Shown one piece after another: positions 26,962 through 36,006 of a stretch of 64,000 nt of DNA (position 1 is the first letter of the stretch; each line of letters begins with the position of its first letter). The DNA lies in assembly GCF_020404845.1 (NCBI RefSeq), contig NZ_JAIOJZ010000026.1:50325-114324 (forward strand), read 5' to 3'. The translations under genes were made by a program, and so were the position numbers. Source of the DNA: Streptomyces hyderabadensis (GTDB lineage: Bacteria > Actinomycetota > Actinomycetes > Streptomycetales > Streptomycetaceae). Under the pieces are notes generated by a model. It ran no database searches and was not told the DNA's origin. It saw nothing but the letters and a program-made list of their open reading frames with translations.

Positions 26962-27306
26962 ACCGGCGACCACCAGGTCGTACGAGTCCTCCACCAGCTC
27001 CCGGACGACACGGTCCGGGAGCCCGCCGCCGGGTCGGCCGTCGGGGCCGGAGCCCACCGTCACCGTGTTCCAGTGCCGCTTGTTCATGTGCCACCCGGGG
27101 ACGATCAGCCCCGGGTGGTCGTCCCGCAGCCGGACCGCGTCGTCCGGGTCGCACTTGAGGTTGACCGTGAGCGGGCGGGCGTCCAGGGAGGTGAGCGCGA
27201 ACATCTTGCCCAGCACCTTGAAGACCGAGATCTCCGGGCTGAAGGGGAAGTCCTCCACCGCGGCGTTGAAGGACAGGCAGAACTCGCGCAGCTCCCCGGG
27301 GGTCAT
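26923..27306 (-). CDS. MmcQ/YjbR family DNA-binding protein
   Basis: This 127-residue protein of the MmcQ/YjbR (CyaY-like fold) family begins MTPGELREFCLSFNAAVEDFPFSPEISVFKVLGKMFAL and contains VNLKCDPDDAVRLRDDHPGLIVPGWHMNKRHWNTV. These are the typical family blocks. Function is poorly known; double-wing DNA binding is proposed. The start overlaps the stop of the CBS protein gene by four bases (ATGA), so it is translated as part of the phoH-ybeY-CBS operon. Its 3' end overlaps the convergent MFS gene. Confidence 0.88.
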   Translation of the reverse strand: MTPGELREFCLSFNAAVEDFPFSPEISVFKVLGKMFALTSLDARPLTVNLKCDPDDAVRLRDDHPGLIVPGWHMNKRHWNTVTVGSGPDGRPGGGLPDRVVRELVEDSYDLVVAGLPRADRLRLDRP

Positions 27307-28607
27307 TCCGGCACCGCCTCCTCGGCCGGCTTCGCCGCGGCGACCGGCTCCACCAGCACCGTCACGATCTTGTTCCGGCGGCCGGCCGCGGCCTCCGCCG
27401 TCAGCCGCAGCTCACGGCCGTCGGGCAGCTCCACGATCGACGAGGCCCCGGCGATCGGGACCCGGCCCAGCGCCTTGGCGAGCAGACCGCCCACCGTCTC
27501 CACGTCCTCGTCGTCGTACTCGTCCAGGCCGTACAGCTCGCCCAGGTCGCCGATGTCCAGGCGCGCGGTGACCCGGAAGCGCTCCCCGCCCAGCTCCTCG
27601 ACCGGCGGCAGCTCCCGGTCGTACTCGTCGGTGATCTCGCCGACGATCTCCTCCAGGATGTCCTCGATGGTGACGATGCCGGCCGTGCCGCCGTACTCGT
27701 CGATGACGACGGCGACGTGGTTGCGTTCCTTCTGCATCTCGCGCAGCAGGTCGCCGGCGTTCTTGGTGTCGGGCACGAAGGACGCCGGGCGCATCGCGGT
27801 GGAGACCAGGTCGCTCTCCGCGTCCCGGCTGATGTGCGTCCTGCGGACCAGGTCCTTCAGGTACACGATGCCGACGACGTCGTCCTCGCTGTCACCGGTC
27901 ACCGGTATCCGGGAGAAACCGGAGCGCAGGGCGAGGGTGAGCGCCTGCCGGATGGTCTTGTAGCGCTCGATGACGACGAGGTCGGTGCGCGGCACCATGA
28001 CCTCCCGCACCAGCGTGTCGCCCAGCTCGAACACCGAGTGCACCATGCGGCGCTCCTCGGCCTCGATCAGCGACTCCTTCTCGGCGTAGTCCACCAGCGC
28101 CCGCAGCTCCGCCTCCGAGGCGAACGGGCCGCGGCGGAAGCCCTTGCCCGGGGTGAGCGCGTTGCCGATGAGGATGAGCAGCGACGGGATCGGGCCCATG
28201 ATCCGGGCCAGCGGCAGCAGCACGTACGCGGCGACGGTCGCGGTGTTCAGCGGGTGCTGGCGCCCGATGGTGCGCGGGGACACCCCGACGGCGACATAGG
28301 AGAGCAGCACCATCACCGCGATGGCGACGAGCAGGGCCTCGGTGGTGTTGGGGAACTCCTGCAGACAGGCGTAGGTGACCAGCGCGGCGGCCGCCATCTC
28401 GCAGGCGACGCGGACCAGCAGCGCCACGTTGAGGTAGCGCGTCGGGTCGGCGGCGACCTGGGCGAGCTTCTCGCCGCCCCGGCGCCCGGACCGCACCGCC
28501 TCCTCGGCGCGGAAGCTGGAGACCCTCGCGAGCCCCGCCTCCGCGCAGGCCGCCAGCCAGGCGACCACCACCAGGGCGACGGCGCCGGCGACGAGCGGGA
28601 GGCTCAT
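27303..28607 (-). CDS. Hemolysin-family membrane protein (DUF21-CBS-CorC)
   Basis: This 434-residue protein has an N-terminal DUF21 membrane domain with three to four segments (from SLPLVAGAVALVVVAWLAACAEAGLARVS to about residue 150). It is followed by paired CBS domains (MVPRTDLVVIERYKTIRQAL; PDTKNAGDLLREMQKERNHVAVVIDEYGGTAGIVTIEDILEEIVGEI) and a C-terminal CorC/HlyC transporter-associated domain. It is related to the MgpA/CorC proteins linked to Mg/Co efflux; a haemolytic role is not implied. It overlaps ybeY upstream and the MmcQ gene downstream, each by four bases. Confidence 0.92.
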   Translation of the reverse strand: MSLPLVAGAVALVVVAWLAACAEAGLARVSSFRAEEAVRSGRRGGEKLAQVAADPTRYLNVALLVRVACEMAAAALVTYACLQEFPNTTEALLVAIAVMVLLSYVAVGVSPRTIGRQHPLNTATVAAYVLLPLARIMGPIPSLLILIGNALTPGKGFRRGPFASEAELRALVDYAEKESLIEAEERRMVHSVFELGDTLVREVMVPRTDLVVIERYKTIRQALTLALRSGFSRIPVTGDSEDDVVGIVYLKDLVRRTHISRDAESDLVSTAMRPASFVPDTKNAGDLLREMQKERNHVAVVIDEYGGTAGIVTIEDILEEIVGEITDEYDRELPPVEELGGERFRVTARLDIGDLGELYGLDEYDDEDVETVGGLLAKALGRVPIAGASSIVELPDGRELRLTAEAAAGRRNKIVTVLVEPVAAAKPAEEAVPE

Positions 28608-29101
28608 GAGACCGTCGGGGCCGGGGACGGGCCGGTCAGGCCCTGCTCCGCACGCCAGCCGTCCACGATCGCGGCCTGCAGACCGAACATCTCGGCCTTC
28701 TCGTCCGGCTCCTCGTGGTCGTACCCGAGCAGGTGCAGCACCCCGTGGACGGTCAGCAGCTGCAGCTCCTCGTCCATGGAGTGCTGCGTCGGCGCCTCGG
28801 CGCCCTGCTTGGCGGCGACCTCCGGGCAGAGCACGATGTCGCCGAGCAGCCCCTGCGGCGCCTCCTCCTCGTCCTTGGACGGCGGACGCAGCTCGTCCAT
28901 CGGGAAGGACATCACGTCGGTGGGGCCGGGCAGGTCCATCCACTGGATGTGCAGCTGCTCCATGGCGCCGGCGTCCACGACGATCACCGAGAGCTCGGAG
29001 AGCGGGTGGATGCGCATCCGCGCGAGGGCGTAGCGGGCGATGTCGAGGATCGCCTGCTCGTCGACCTCGGTTCCGGACTCGTTGTTGACGTCGATCGACA
29101 T
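28604..29101 (-). CDS. ybeY: Endoribonuclease YbeY, rRNA maturation factor
   Basis: This 165-residue YbeY has the zinc motif H119-GVL-H123-LLGYD-H129 and the conserved TDVMSFPMDE substrate strand and GDIVLCPEVA. It processes 16S rRNA 3' ends and acts in ribosome quality control, fitting its operon with era and phoH. It lies 12 bases after phoH and overlaps the CBS gene. Length is normal for actinobacterial YbeY. Confidence 0.96.
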   Translation of the reverse strand: MSIDVNNESGTEVDEQAILDIARYALARMRIHPLSELSVIVVDAGAMEQLHIQWMDLPGPTDVMSFPMDELRPPSKDEEEAPQGLLGDIVLCPEVAAKQGAEAPTQHSMDEELQLLTVHGVLHLLGYDHEEPDEKAEMFGLQAAIVDGWRAEQGLTGPSPAPTVS

Positions 29102-29113
29102 GGTCGTGCTGGT

Positions 29114-30193
<1,080 letters not shown>

Positions 30194-30297
30194 GGGCCGG
30201 CGCTCTAGGCCTGCTCGTCCTCCTCTGCGGCGTCGCCGCGTGACGGGTGTGTCTGCTGACTCCAGCGTACGACTCCCCGCCGACAGCACCGAGTCGT

Positions 30298-31626
30298 TTA
30301 TCCGACCGGTACCCGCCGCTGCCCGGCGAGCAGATCCCGGAACCAGCCGTACGACGCCTTGGGGGTGCGCCGCAGCGTCGCGAAGTCGACGTGGACCAGT
30401 CCGAAGCGGCGGGCGTACCCCTCGGCCCACTCGAAATTGTCCAGGAGCGACCACACGAAGTAACCGCGCACGTCCACCCCCGCCTCGATCGCCCGGTGCA
30501 GGGCGCGCACGTGCCCGTCGAGGTAGGCGATGCGGTCCCGGTCGTCGAGGCCCTCGTAGGAGCAGCCGTTCTCCGTGATCACGACCGGCGGCAGCCGGTC
30601 GCCGTAGCGGTCGCGGAAGCCGGTGAGCAGCTCCGTCAGCCCCTCCGGGACCACGGGCCAGCCGAAGTCCGTCAGCGGCCGCCCCTCGATCTCGCGCACC
30701 GAGAAGGGCAGTTCGGCCGGGAGCGTCACCCCGCCGAACTCGATCTCCGCGCCCTGCGGGGCACCGACCCGCGTCGGCGCGTAGTAGTTCACCCCGTACC
30801 AGTCCAGCGGCTCGGCGATGATCTCCAGGTCGGCCGCCACCTCCCCGGGGGAGCCGGGCATCAGCTCGCCGAGGCCCTCCGGGTACCGCCCGGTGAGGAC
30901 CGGGTCGGCGAACATCCGGTTCAGCAGGAGGTCGTAGAAGTCCGCCGCCTCCCGGTCGGCCGGGTCGTCGGAGGCGGGCCAGGTCGGCCCGTGCGAGTTG
31001 GCGACGCCGACGTCGGTGGCGCCCGCGGCGCGCAGGGCCCGTACCGCCAGGCCGTGCGCCAGCAACTGGTGGTGGGCGGCCGGCAGCGCGTCGAACAGCA
31101 GCTTCCGGCCGGGGGCGTGGACGCCCAGGGCGTGGCCGAGCAGGGTGTGCTCGGCGGGCTCGTTGAGGGTGATCCACTTGCCGACCCGGTCGCCGAGGCG
31201 CCCCGCGACCAGGGACACGTACTGAGCGAACCGGGCGGCCGTGTCCCGCTCCAGCCAGTCCAGGCCGGCCGGCAGGTCCCAGTGGAAGAGCGTCGGCACC
31301 GGGCGCACGCCCGCCGCGCACAGCTCGTCCACCAGACGGTCGTAGAAGTCCAGGCCGCCGGGGGAGGCCACCCGGGGCCAGGAGACCGAGAAGCGGTACG
31401 CGTCCACGCCGAGGTCCGCGAGCAGGGCCACGTCCTCGCGGTAGCGGTGGTAGTGGTCGCAGGCCACCGCCGCCGTCGAGCCGTCCTTCACCCGGCCGGG
31501 TTCCGCCGTGAAGGCGTCCCACACGGACGGCCCCCGCAGCCCGGCCGCGCCCTCGATCTGGTGCGCGGACGTGGACACACCCCACAGGAAGCCGTCCGGG
31601 AACCGAGGCATCGGGTCAGTCGCCAT
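30298..31626 (-). CDS. GH1 family beta-glucosidase
   Basis: This 442-residue glycoside hydrolase family 1 enzyme hydrolyses beta-glucosides such as cellobiose. The acid/base is E156 in WITLNEP and the nucleophile is E352 in VITENG, with the N-terminal FPDGFLWGVSTSAHQIEGA signature. There is no signal peptide, so it acts in the cytoplasm. ATG 31626 is preferred over GTG 31677 because a good promoter lies immediately before it and would give a leaderless message. No CebR-type operator was seen upstream. It is a single gene before phoH, 104 bases away. Confidence 0.94.
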   Translation of the reverse strand: MATDPMPRFPDGFLWGVSTSAHQIEGAAGLRGPSVWDAFTAEPGRVKDGSTAAVACDHYHRYREDVALLADLGVDAYRFSVSWPRVASPGGLDFYDRLVDELCAAGVRPVPTLFHWDLPAGLDWLERDTAARFAQYVSLVAGRLGDRVGKWITLNEPAEHTLLGHALGVHAPGRKLLFDALPAAHHQLLAHGLAVRALRAAGATDVGVANSHGPTWPASDDPADREAADFYDLLLNRMFADPVLTGRYPEGLGELMPGSPGEVAADLEIIAEPLDWYGVNYYAPTRVGAPQGAEIEFGGVTLPAELPFSVREIEGRPLTDFGWPVVPEGLTELLTGFRDRYGDRLPPVVITENGCSYEGLDDRDRIAYLDGHVRALHRAIEAGVDVRGYFVWSLLDNFEWAEGYARRFGLVHVDFATLRRTPKASYGWFRDLLAGQRRVPVG

Positions 31627-31632
31627 GCGCGG

Positions 31633-31662
31633 ATCATCCGCACCCCCGGTGAGGGAAGTCAA
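31633..31662 (-). promoter_or_regulatory. Promoter for a leaderless beta-glucosidase transcript
   Basis: On the minus strand TTGACT (31662-31657) and GATGAT (31638-31633) are spaced 18 bases apart. The -10 box ends six bases before the ATG at 31626, so transcription should begin at or next to the start codon. Confidence 0.55.
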
Positions 31663-31683
31663 CGCCCCTGCGCCCACCCGGCG

Positions 31684-31950
31684 TTACGCACCCTCCTTCA
31701 GCACCCGCGAGATCAGCGCGCGCTGCTCGTCGGTCAACCGGGGGTCGGCGGCGTACACCGTCCGGCCGTCCACGGTGAGCTGGTAGCTGAACCCGTCCGG
31801 CACCCCGACCGGCGGGGTGCTCCGGCCGTCGGCGACCGCCCGTTCGGCCAGGGCGTGCCACTCGTCGGCGTCGGGGCGTCCCGCGGTCTCGACCTCCGCG
31901 TGGCGTTCGATGCCCGCGAAGCCTCCTGTGCGCCTCACCTGAATCCGCAT
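31684..31950 (-). CDS. Emfourin-type protease inhibitor
   Basis: This 88-residue protein matches emfourin, the small inhibitor encoded beside protealysin-like M4 metalloproteases. It starts MRIQVRRTGGFAGIERHAEVETAG, has a central SYQLTVDGRTVYAADPRLTDEQRALI and no signal peptide. The characterised Serratia emfourin binds protealysin tightly. It lies 21 bases downstream of the M4 protease gene on the same strand, the expected pairing. Direct evidence of inhibition is not available from sequence. Confidence 0.85.
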   Translation of the reverse strand: MRIQVRRTGGFAGIERHAEVETAGRPDADEWHALAERAVADGRSTPPVGVPDGFSYQLTVDGRTVYAADPRLTDEQRALISRVLKEGA

Positions 31951-31971
31951 GGACCCGTGTCTAGTACGGAA

Positions 31972-33042
31972 CTACAGCGTCCGCACCCCGACCTGCTCCC
32001 AGGCCTTGCGCACCGCCTCCAGCTCGTCCGCGTCGCCGTAGCGCTCCCGGGCGGCCTTCAGGGTCAGCGTCGCGAAGTCCGCGAACAGCGCGTCCTCGGC
32101 CAGCTCGCCGCCGGTCAGCACGTCGTACCAGATCTGCCCGGCCCGCTCCCAGGCGTGTCCGCCGAGCGCGGTGGCGAGCAGGTAGAAGGCGTGGTTGGGG
32201 ATGCCGGAGTTGATGTGCACGCCGCCGTTGTCGCGGCCGGTGCGCACGAAGTCGTCCATCGTCGCGGGCTGCGGGTCCTTGCCCAGCACGTCGTCGTCGT
32301 AGGCCGTGCCCGGCGCCTTCATCGAGCGCAGCGCCTCGCCCGTGACGCGCGGGGCGAGCAGTCCGGCGCCGATCAGCCAGTCGGCCTCGGCGGCGGTCTG
32401 GCCCAGCGAGTACTGCTTGATCAGGGAGCCGAAGACGTCCGACACCGACTCGTTCAGGGCGCCGGGCTGGCCGTAGTAGGTCAGGTTGGCGGTGTGCTGG
32501 GTGACGCCGTGGGTCAGCTCGTGGCCGATCACGTCCAGGGCGATGGTGAAGTCCAGGAAGATCTCCCCGTCCCCGTCGCCGAAGACCATCTGCTCGCCGT
32601 TCCAGAACGCGTTGTTGTACTCGCGGTCGTAGTGCACGGTCGCGTCCAGCGGCAGGCCCTGACCGTCGATGGAGTTGCGCCGGTACACCTTGAGGTAGTG
32701 CTCGAAGGTGGCGCCCAGACCCGCGTAGGCGCGGTTGACGGTGGCGTCCTGGCCGGGCTCCTCGCCCTCGCCGCGCACCTCACGGCCCGGCAGGTCGGTG
32801 CCGTGCCGGGCGTCGTAGACGGTGCGCTGCGGCTTCTCCGGCTCGGCGCCCGCCCGCGGGGCCACGGCGGGGGCGCCGATGACCGTGGTCAGGCCGCGGC
32901 GGGTGCGCTCCAGGGCGTCGCGCTGGAGGGTGCGGCGGGCGGGCCCGGCCAGCACCGGGTCCGCGTTCCGGGCGAGCCGGTCGAGGACGTGGGGCGGCAC
33001 GATGGTGCAGAAGACGGGCTGGAAGCCCCCGTATGTCGTCAT
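31972..33042 (-). CDS. M4 family metallopeptidase, protealysin-like
   Basis: This 356-residue thermolysin-family protease has zinc motif HELTH at 174-178 and glutamate ligand E198 in GALNESVSDVFG, with the later GGVHINSGIPNHAFY substrate-binding histidine. The N-terminus has no signal peptide. Instead FCTIVPPHVLDRLA (11-24) resembles the short PPxxL-type propeptide of protealysin-like enzymes. A cytoplasmic precursor, or one exported by an unconventional route, is expected. Emfourin is encoded directly downstream. ATG 33042 was chosen over an upstream extension that runs into the leuA leader region. Confidence 0.93.
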   Translation of the reverse strand: MTTYGGFQPVFCTIVPPHVLDRLARNADPVLAGPARRTLQRDALERTRRGLTTVIGAPAVAPRAGAEPEKPQRTVYDARHGTDLPGREVRGEGEEPGQDATVNRAYAGLGATFEHYLKVYRRNSIDGQGLPLDATVHYDREYNNAFWNGEQMVFGDGDGEIFLDFTIALDVIGHELTHGVTQHTANLTYYGQPGALNESVSDVFGSLIKQYSLGQTAAEADWLIGAGLLAPRVTGEALRSMKAPGTAYDDDVLGKDPQPATMDDFVRTGRDNGGVHINSGIPNHAFYLLATALGGHAWERAGQIWYDVLTGGELAEDALFADFATLTLKAARERYGDADELEAVRKAWEQVGVRTL

Positions 33043-33163
33043 GTCCGGCACTTTCGCACTGCGTGACCGGGCTGTCACCACCCGCAACCACGATTGGTGC
33101 ACAGCGGTGCCAAGGTGCCCCCGCGGCCCGGCCGGGAGTGGTATACGGCACTTTTTGTCCCGC

Positions 33164-33192
33164 TTGTCCCGGCGATCCCGCATACTGATACG
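33164..33192 (+). promoter_or_regulatory. Candidate promoter of the leuL-leuA transcript
   Basis: TTGTCC (33164-33169) is followed 17 bases later by GATACG (33187-33192); the overlapping CATACTGATAC makes the exact -10 uncertain. It is about 45 bases before the leader ATG. Confidence 0.4.
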
Positions 33193-33234
33193 GACCCGCG
33201 TGACCCGCGTGACTCGGCTAAGGTGCTGGGCATC

Positions 33235-33282
33235 ATGCGATTCGGGCTGCTTCTCCTTAGCTGCCGCGGCGAGGGCCTGTAG
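33235..33282 (+). CDS. leuL: Leucine leader peptide LeuL (15 residues)
   Basis: The short frame reads MRFGLLLLSCRGEGL and stops at 33280-33282. Four consecutive leucine codons (CTG CTT CTC CTT, 33247-33258) include two CTT codons that are rare in this GC-rich genome, which would sharpen sensitivity to leucyl-tRNA supply. It lies 113 bases upstream of leuA and is followed by an overlapping RNA hairpin, as expected for ribosome-mediated attenuation. Actinobacterial leuA genes are known to carry such leaders. Confidence 0.85.
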   Translation: MRFGLLLLSCRGEGL

Positions 33283-33303
33283 AGGCCGACTCCCTCCCCG
33301 CGG
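33264..33303 (+). promoter_or_regulatory. leuA attenuator hairpin overlapping the leader stop codon
   Basis: CCGCGGCGAGGG (33264-33275) can pair with CCCTCCCCGCGG (33292-33303) in eleven pairs with one C-C mismatch. An inner GGCCT/AGGCC alternative (33274-33278 with 33283-33287) places the leader stop in its loop. Ribosome position on leuL would decide which fold forms. Whether it is terminator or antiterminator cannot be decided by eye. Confidence 0.6.
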
Positions 33304-33394
33304 AGCTTGGTGGTGCCGTCGGCCGTCCTTCCGGACACGCGGACGACGCGGACACCGCCGAGATCCGCGGACATCACGAGGAGCCCACGCCATC

Positions 33395-35116
33395 ATGGCC
33401 AACCGCCAGCAGCCCAGCCCCATGCCGACCGCCAAGTACCGAGGCTACGAGCAGGTCGACATCGCCGACCGCACCTGGCCCGACCGGCGGATCACCACCG
33501 CCCCCCGCTGGCTCTCCACCGACCTGCGCGACGGCAACCAGGCCCTGATCGACCCCATGTCGCCGGTCCGCAAGCGCGCCATGTTCGACCTGCTGGTCAA
33601 GATGGGCTACAAGGAGATCGAGGTCGGCTTCCCCGCCTCCGGCCAGACCGACTTCGACTTCGTACGGTCCATCATCGAGGAGCCGGGCGCCATCCCGGAC
33701 GACGTCACCATCTCCGTACTGACCCAGGCCCGCGAGGACCTGATCGAGCGCACCGTGGAGTCCCTGAAGGGCGCCAAGCGGGCCACCGTCCACCTGTACA
33801 ACGCGACCGCCCCGGTCTTCCGCCGGGTCGTCTTCCGCGGCTCGCGCGACGACATCAAGCAGATCGCGGTCGACGGCACCCGGCTGGTCATGGAGTACGC
33901 CGAGAAACTGCTGGGCCCGGAGACCGAGTTCGGCTACCAGTACTCGCCCGAGATCTTCACCGACACCGAGCTGGACTTCGCCCTGGAGGTCTGCGAGGCG
34001 GTGATGGACACCTACCAGCCCGGCCCCGGCCGCGAGATCATCCTCAACCTGCCCGCCACCGTGGAGCGTTCCACGCCGTCCACGCACGCCGACCGCTTCG
34101 AGTGGATGGGCCGCAACCTGTCCCGCCGCGAGCACGTCTGCCTGTCCGTCCACCCGCACAACGACCGCGGCACGGCGGTCGCGGCGGCCGAGCTGGCGCT
34201 GATGGCCGGCGCCGACCGCGTCGAGGGCTGCCTGTTCGGACAGGGCGAGCGCACCGGCAACGTCGACCTGGTCACCCTGGGCATGAACCTGTTCTCCCAG
34301 GGCGTCGACCCGCAGATCGACTTCTCCGACATCGACGAGATCCGTCGCACGTGGGAGTACTGCAACCAGATGGAGGTCCACCCGCGCCACCCGTACGTGG
34401 GCGACCTGGTCTACACGTCCTTCTCCGGCTCCCACCAGGACGCCATCAAGAAGGGCTTCGACGCCATGGAGGCCGACGCGAAGGCCAAGGGCGTCACCGT
34501 CGACGACATCGAGTGGGCCGTCCCCTACCTGCCGATCGACCCCAAGGACGTCGGCCGCTCCTACGAGGCGGTCATCCGCGTCAACTCGCAGTCCGGCAAG
34601 GGCGGCATCGCCTACGTCCTGAAGAACGACCACAGCCTGGACCTGCCGCGCCGGATGCAGATCGAGTTCTCGAAGATCATCCAGGCCAAGACCGACGCCG
34701 AGGGCGGCGAGATCACGCCGACCGCGATCTGGGACGTCTTCCAGGACGAGTACCTGCCCAACCCGGACAACCCCTGGGGCCGCATCCAGGTGGCCAACGG
34801 GCAGACCACCACCGACCGCGACGGCGTCGACACCCTCACCGTCGAGGCCACCGTCGACGGCACCGAGACCACCCTGGTCGGCACCGGCAACGGCCCGATC
34901 TCGGCGTTCTTCCACGCGCTGCAGGGCGTCGGCATCGACGTACGGCTGCTGGACTACCAGGAGCACACGATGAGCGAGGGCGCCTCCGCGCAGGCCGCCT
35001 CCTACATCGAGTGCGCCATCGGCGACAAGGTGCTGTGGGGCATCGGAATCGACGCGAACACCACGCGCGCCTCGCTGAAGGCCGTGGTCTCCGCCGTCAA
35101 CCGCGCGGCTCGCTGA
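33395..35116 (+). CDS. leuA: 2-isopropylmalate synthase
   Basis: This 573-residue enzyme makes 2-isopropylmalate from acetyl-CoA and 2-ketoisovalerate, the first committed step of leucine synthesis. The catalytic domain has LSTDLRDGNQALIDPM with the catalytic Arg-Asp pair, VGFPASGQTDFDFVR and the metal motif HPHNDRG. The C-terminal regulatory domain (about 440-573, GTGNGPISAFFHALQGVGIDV) binds leucine for feedback inhibition. The length and the form starting MANRQQPSPMPTAKYRGYE match the actinobacterial class II-like LeuA. A GAGGAG ribosome site precedes the ATG. The upstream leader couples expression to leucine supply. Confidence 0.97.
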   Translation: MANRQQPSPMPTAKYRGYEQVDIADRTWPDRRITTAPRWLSTDLRDGNQALIDPMSPVRKRAMFDLLVKMGYKEIEVGFPASGQTDFDFVRSIIEEPGAIPDDVTISVLTQAREDLIERTVESLKGAKRATVHLYNATAPVFRRVVFRGSRDDIKQIAVDGTRLVMEYAEKLLGPETEFGYQYSPEIFTDTELDFALEVCEAVMDTYQPGPGREIILNLPATVERSTPSTHADRFEWMGRNLSRREHVCLSVHPHNDRGTAVAAAELALMAGADRVEGCLFGQGERTGNVDLVTLGMNLFSQGVDPQIDFSDIDEIRRTWEYCNQMEVHPRHPYVGDLVYTSFSGSHQDAIKKGFDAMEADAKAKGVTVDDIEWAVPYLPIDPKDVGRSYEAVIRVNSQSGKGGIAYVLKNDHSLDLPRRMQIEFSKIIQAKTDAEGGEITPTAIWDVFQDEYLPNPDNPWGRIQVANGQTTTDRDGVDTLTVEATVDGTETTLVGTGNGPISAFFHALQGVGIDVRLLDYQEHTMSEGASAQAASYIECAIGDKVLWGIGIDANTTRASLKAVVSAVNRAAR

Positions 35117-35137
35117 CCAGCCGAATCAGCGGTTTGA

Positions 35138-35170
35138 GGTCCCGCCCGCCGGAAAACGGTGGGCGGGACC
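35138..35170 (+). terminator. leuA terminator
   Basis: A 14-bp stem (35138-35151 with 35157-35170) contains one G-T wobble and a GAAAA loop. It ends in GGGCGGGACC 54 bases after the leuA stop. Strong stem, no U-tract. Confidence 0.85.
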
Positions 35171-35226
35171 CCGTCATATACCGGCCATATATCCGTGATG
35201 GTCACGGAAAGGTCTCGTCCCGGGTA

Positions 35227-35259
35227 CTGACTCCACGTCGGTGATGTGGCTAACATCAC
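35227..35259 (+). promoter_or_regulatory. Promoter with overlapping 7-5-7 palindrome upstream of the TerB-like gene
   Basis: CTGACT (35227-35232) and TAACAT (35251-35256) are spaced 18 bases apart. GTGATGT-GGCTA-ACATCAC (35241-35259) is a perfect inverted repeat covering the spacer and the -10 box, the position of a repressor operator. The regulator is unknown. A further short palindrome, CCGTGA-TGG-TCACGG, lies at 35193-35207. Confidence 0.5.
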
Positions 35260-35300
35260 GCCAGCGCGACGATGCTGTCGCGCCGTTACGGAGGTGCGAC

Positions 35301-35996
35301 GTGCTGCCTGGACGGGGACGAACCAGCCGAGCTGCCCGGCTGCCACGCATCCTGGGCACCCGCACCGCGTGGACGCCCGTCGGCGACGGTGAGTTCTTCT
35401 GCCCCGGCTGCGGTGGCGACCGCAACTACACGCGGCTCACCGGCCGCCGCCGCTTCACCCTGCTCGGCGTGCCCGTGCTGCCCCGCGGCGAGTCCGCGCC
35501 GACCGTCGAGTGCGCCGCCTGCCGCCGCCACTACGGCACCGACGTCCTCGACCACCCGACCACCACCCGCTTCTCCGCGATGCTCCGCGACGCCGTGCAC
35601 ACCGTCGCCCTCGCGGTCCTCACCGCGGGCGGCACCTGCTCCCGCACCTCGCTGGAGACCGCGACCGTCGCGGTGCGCGCGGCCGGCTTCGAGGACTGCA
35701 CCGAGGACCAGCTGAACGCGCTCGTCCAGGCGCTGGAGGCGGACACCGGCCGGGTCCGCGGCGAGCCCTGCGTGCCGGGCCTGGCGATAGAACTGCACGA
35801 GGCGCTGGACCCGCTGGCCCCGCACCTCGCCGCCGTCGGCCGCGAGTCGATCCTGCTCCAGGGAGCCCGCATCGCCCTGGCCGACGGCCCCTACACGCCC
35901 GCCGAGCGCGACGCCCTGGCCACCGTCGGTGCGGCCCTGACCCTCGGCTCCGACGACGTGCGGCGCCTCCTGGAGTCGGCGGGCACGCCCTCCTAG
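35301..35996 (+). CDS. TerB-like protein with N-terminal zinc ribbon
   Basis: A 231-residue protein with an N-terminal zinc ribbon formed by C34-PG-C37 and C71-AA-C74. The helical TerB-like domain (about 85-231) contains LAVLTAGGTCSRTSLETATVAVRAAGF and ESILLQGARIALADGPYTPAERDALATVGAALTL. TerB domains occur in tellurite-resistance and stress systems, but the cellular role here is unknown. GTG 35301 has GGAGG six bases before it; the longer frame upstream would cross the promoter palindrome. It stands alone between leuA and a convergent GNAT gene. Confidence 0.85.
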   Translation: MLPGRGRTSRAARLPRILGTRTAWTPVGDGEFFCPGCGGDRNYTRLTGRRRFTLLGVPVLPRGESAPTVECAACRRHYGTDVLDHPTTTRFSAMLRDAVHTVALAVLTAGGTCSRTSLETATVAVRAAGFEDCTEDQLNALVQALEADTGRVRGEPCVPGLAIELHEALDPLAPHLAAVGRESILLQGARIALADGPYTPAERDALATVGAALTLGSDDVRRLLESAGTPS

Positions 35997-36006
35997 GGCA
36001 CGCCCC

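Noticed and set aside
33256..33261. A TTA trinucleotide within the leuL leader
   Set aside because: It spans CTT-AGC out of frame and is not a leucine TTA codon.
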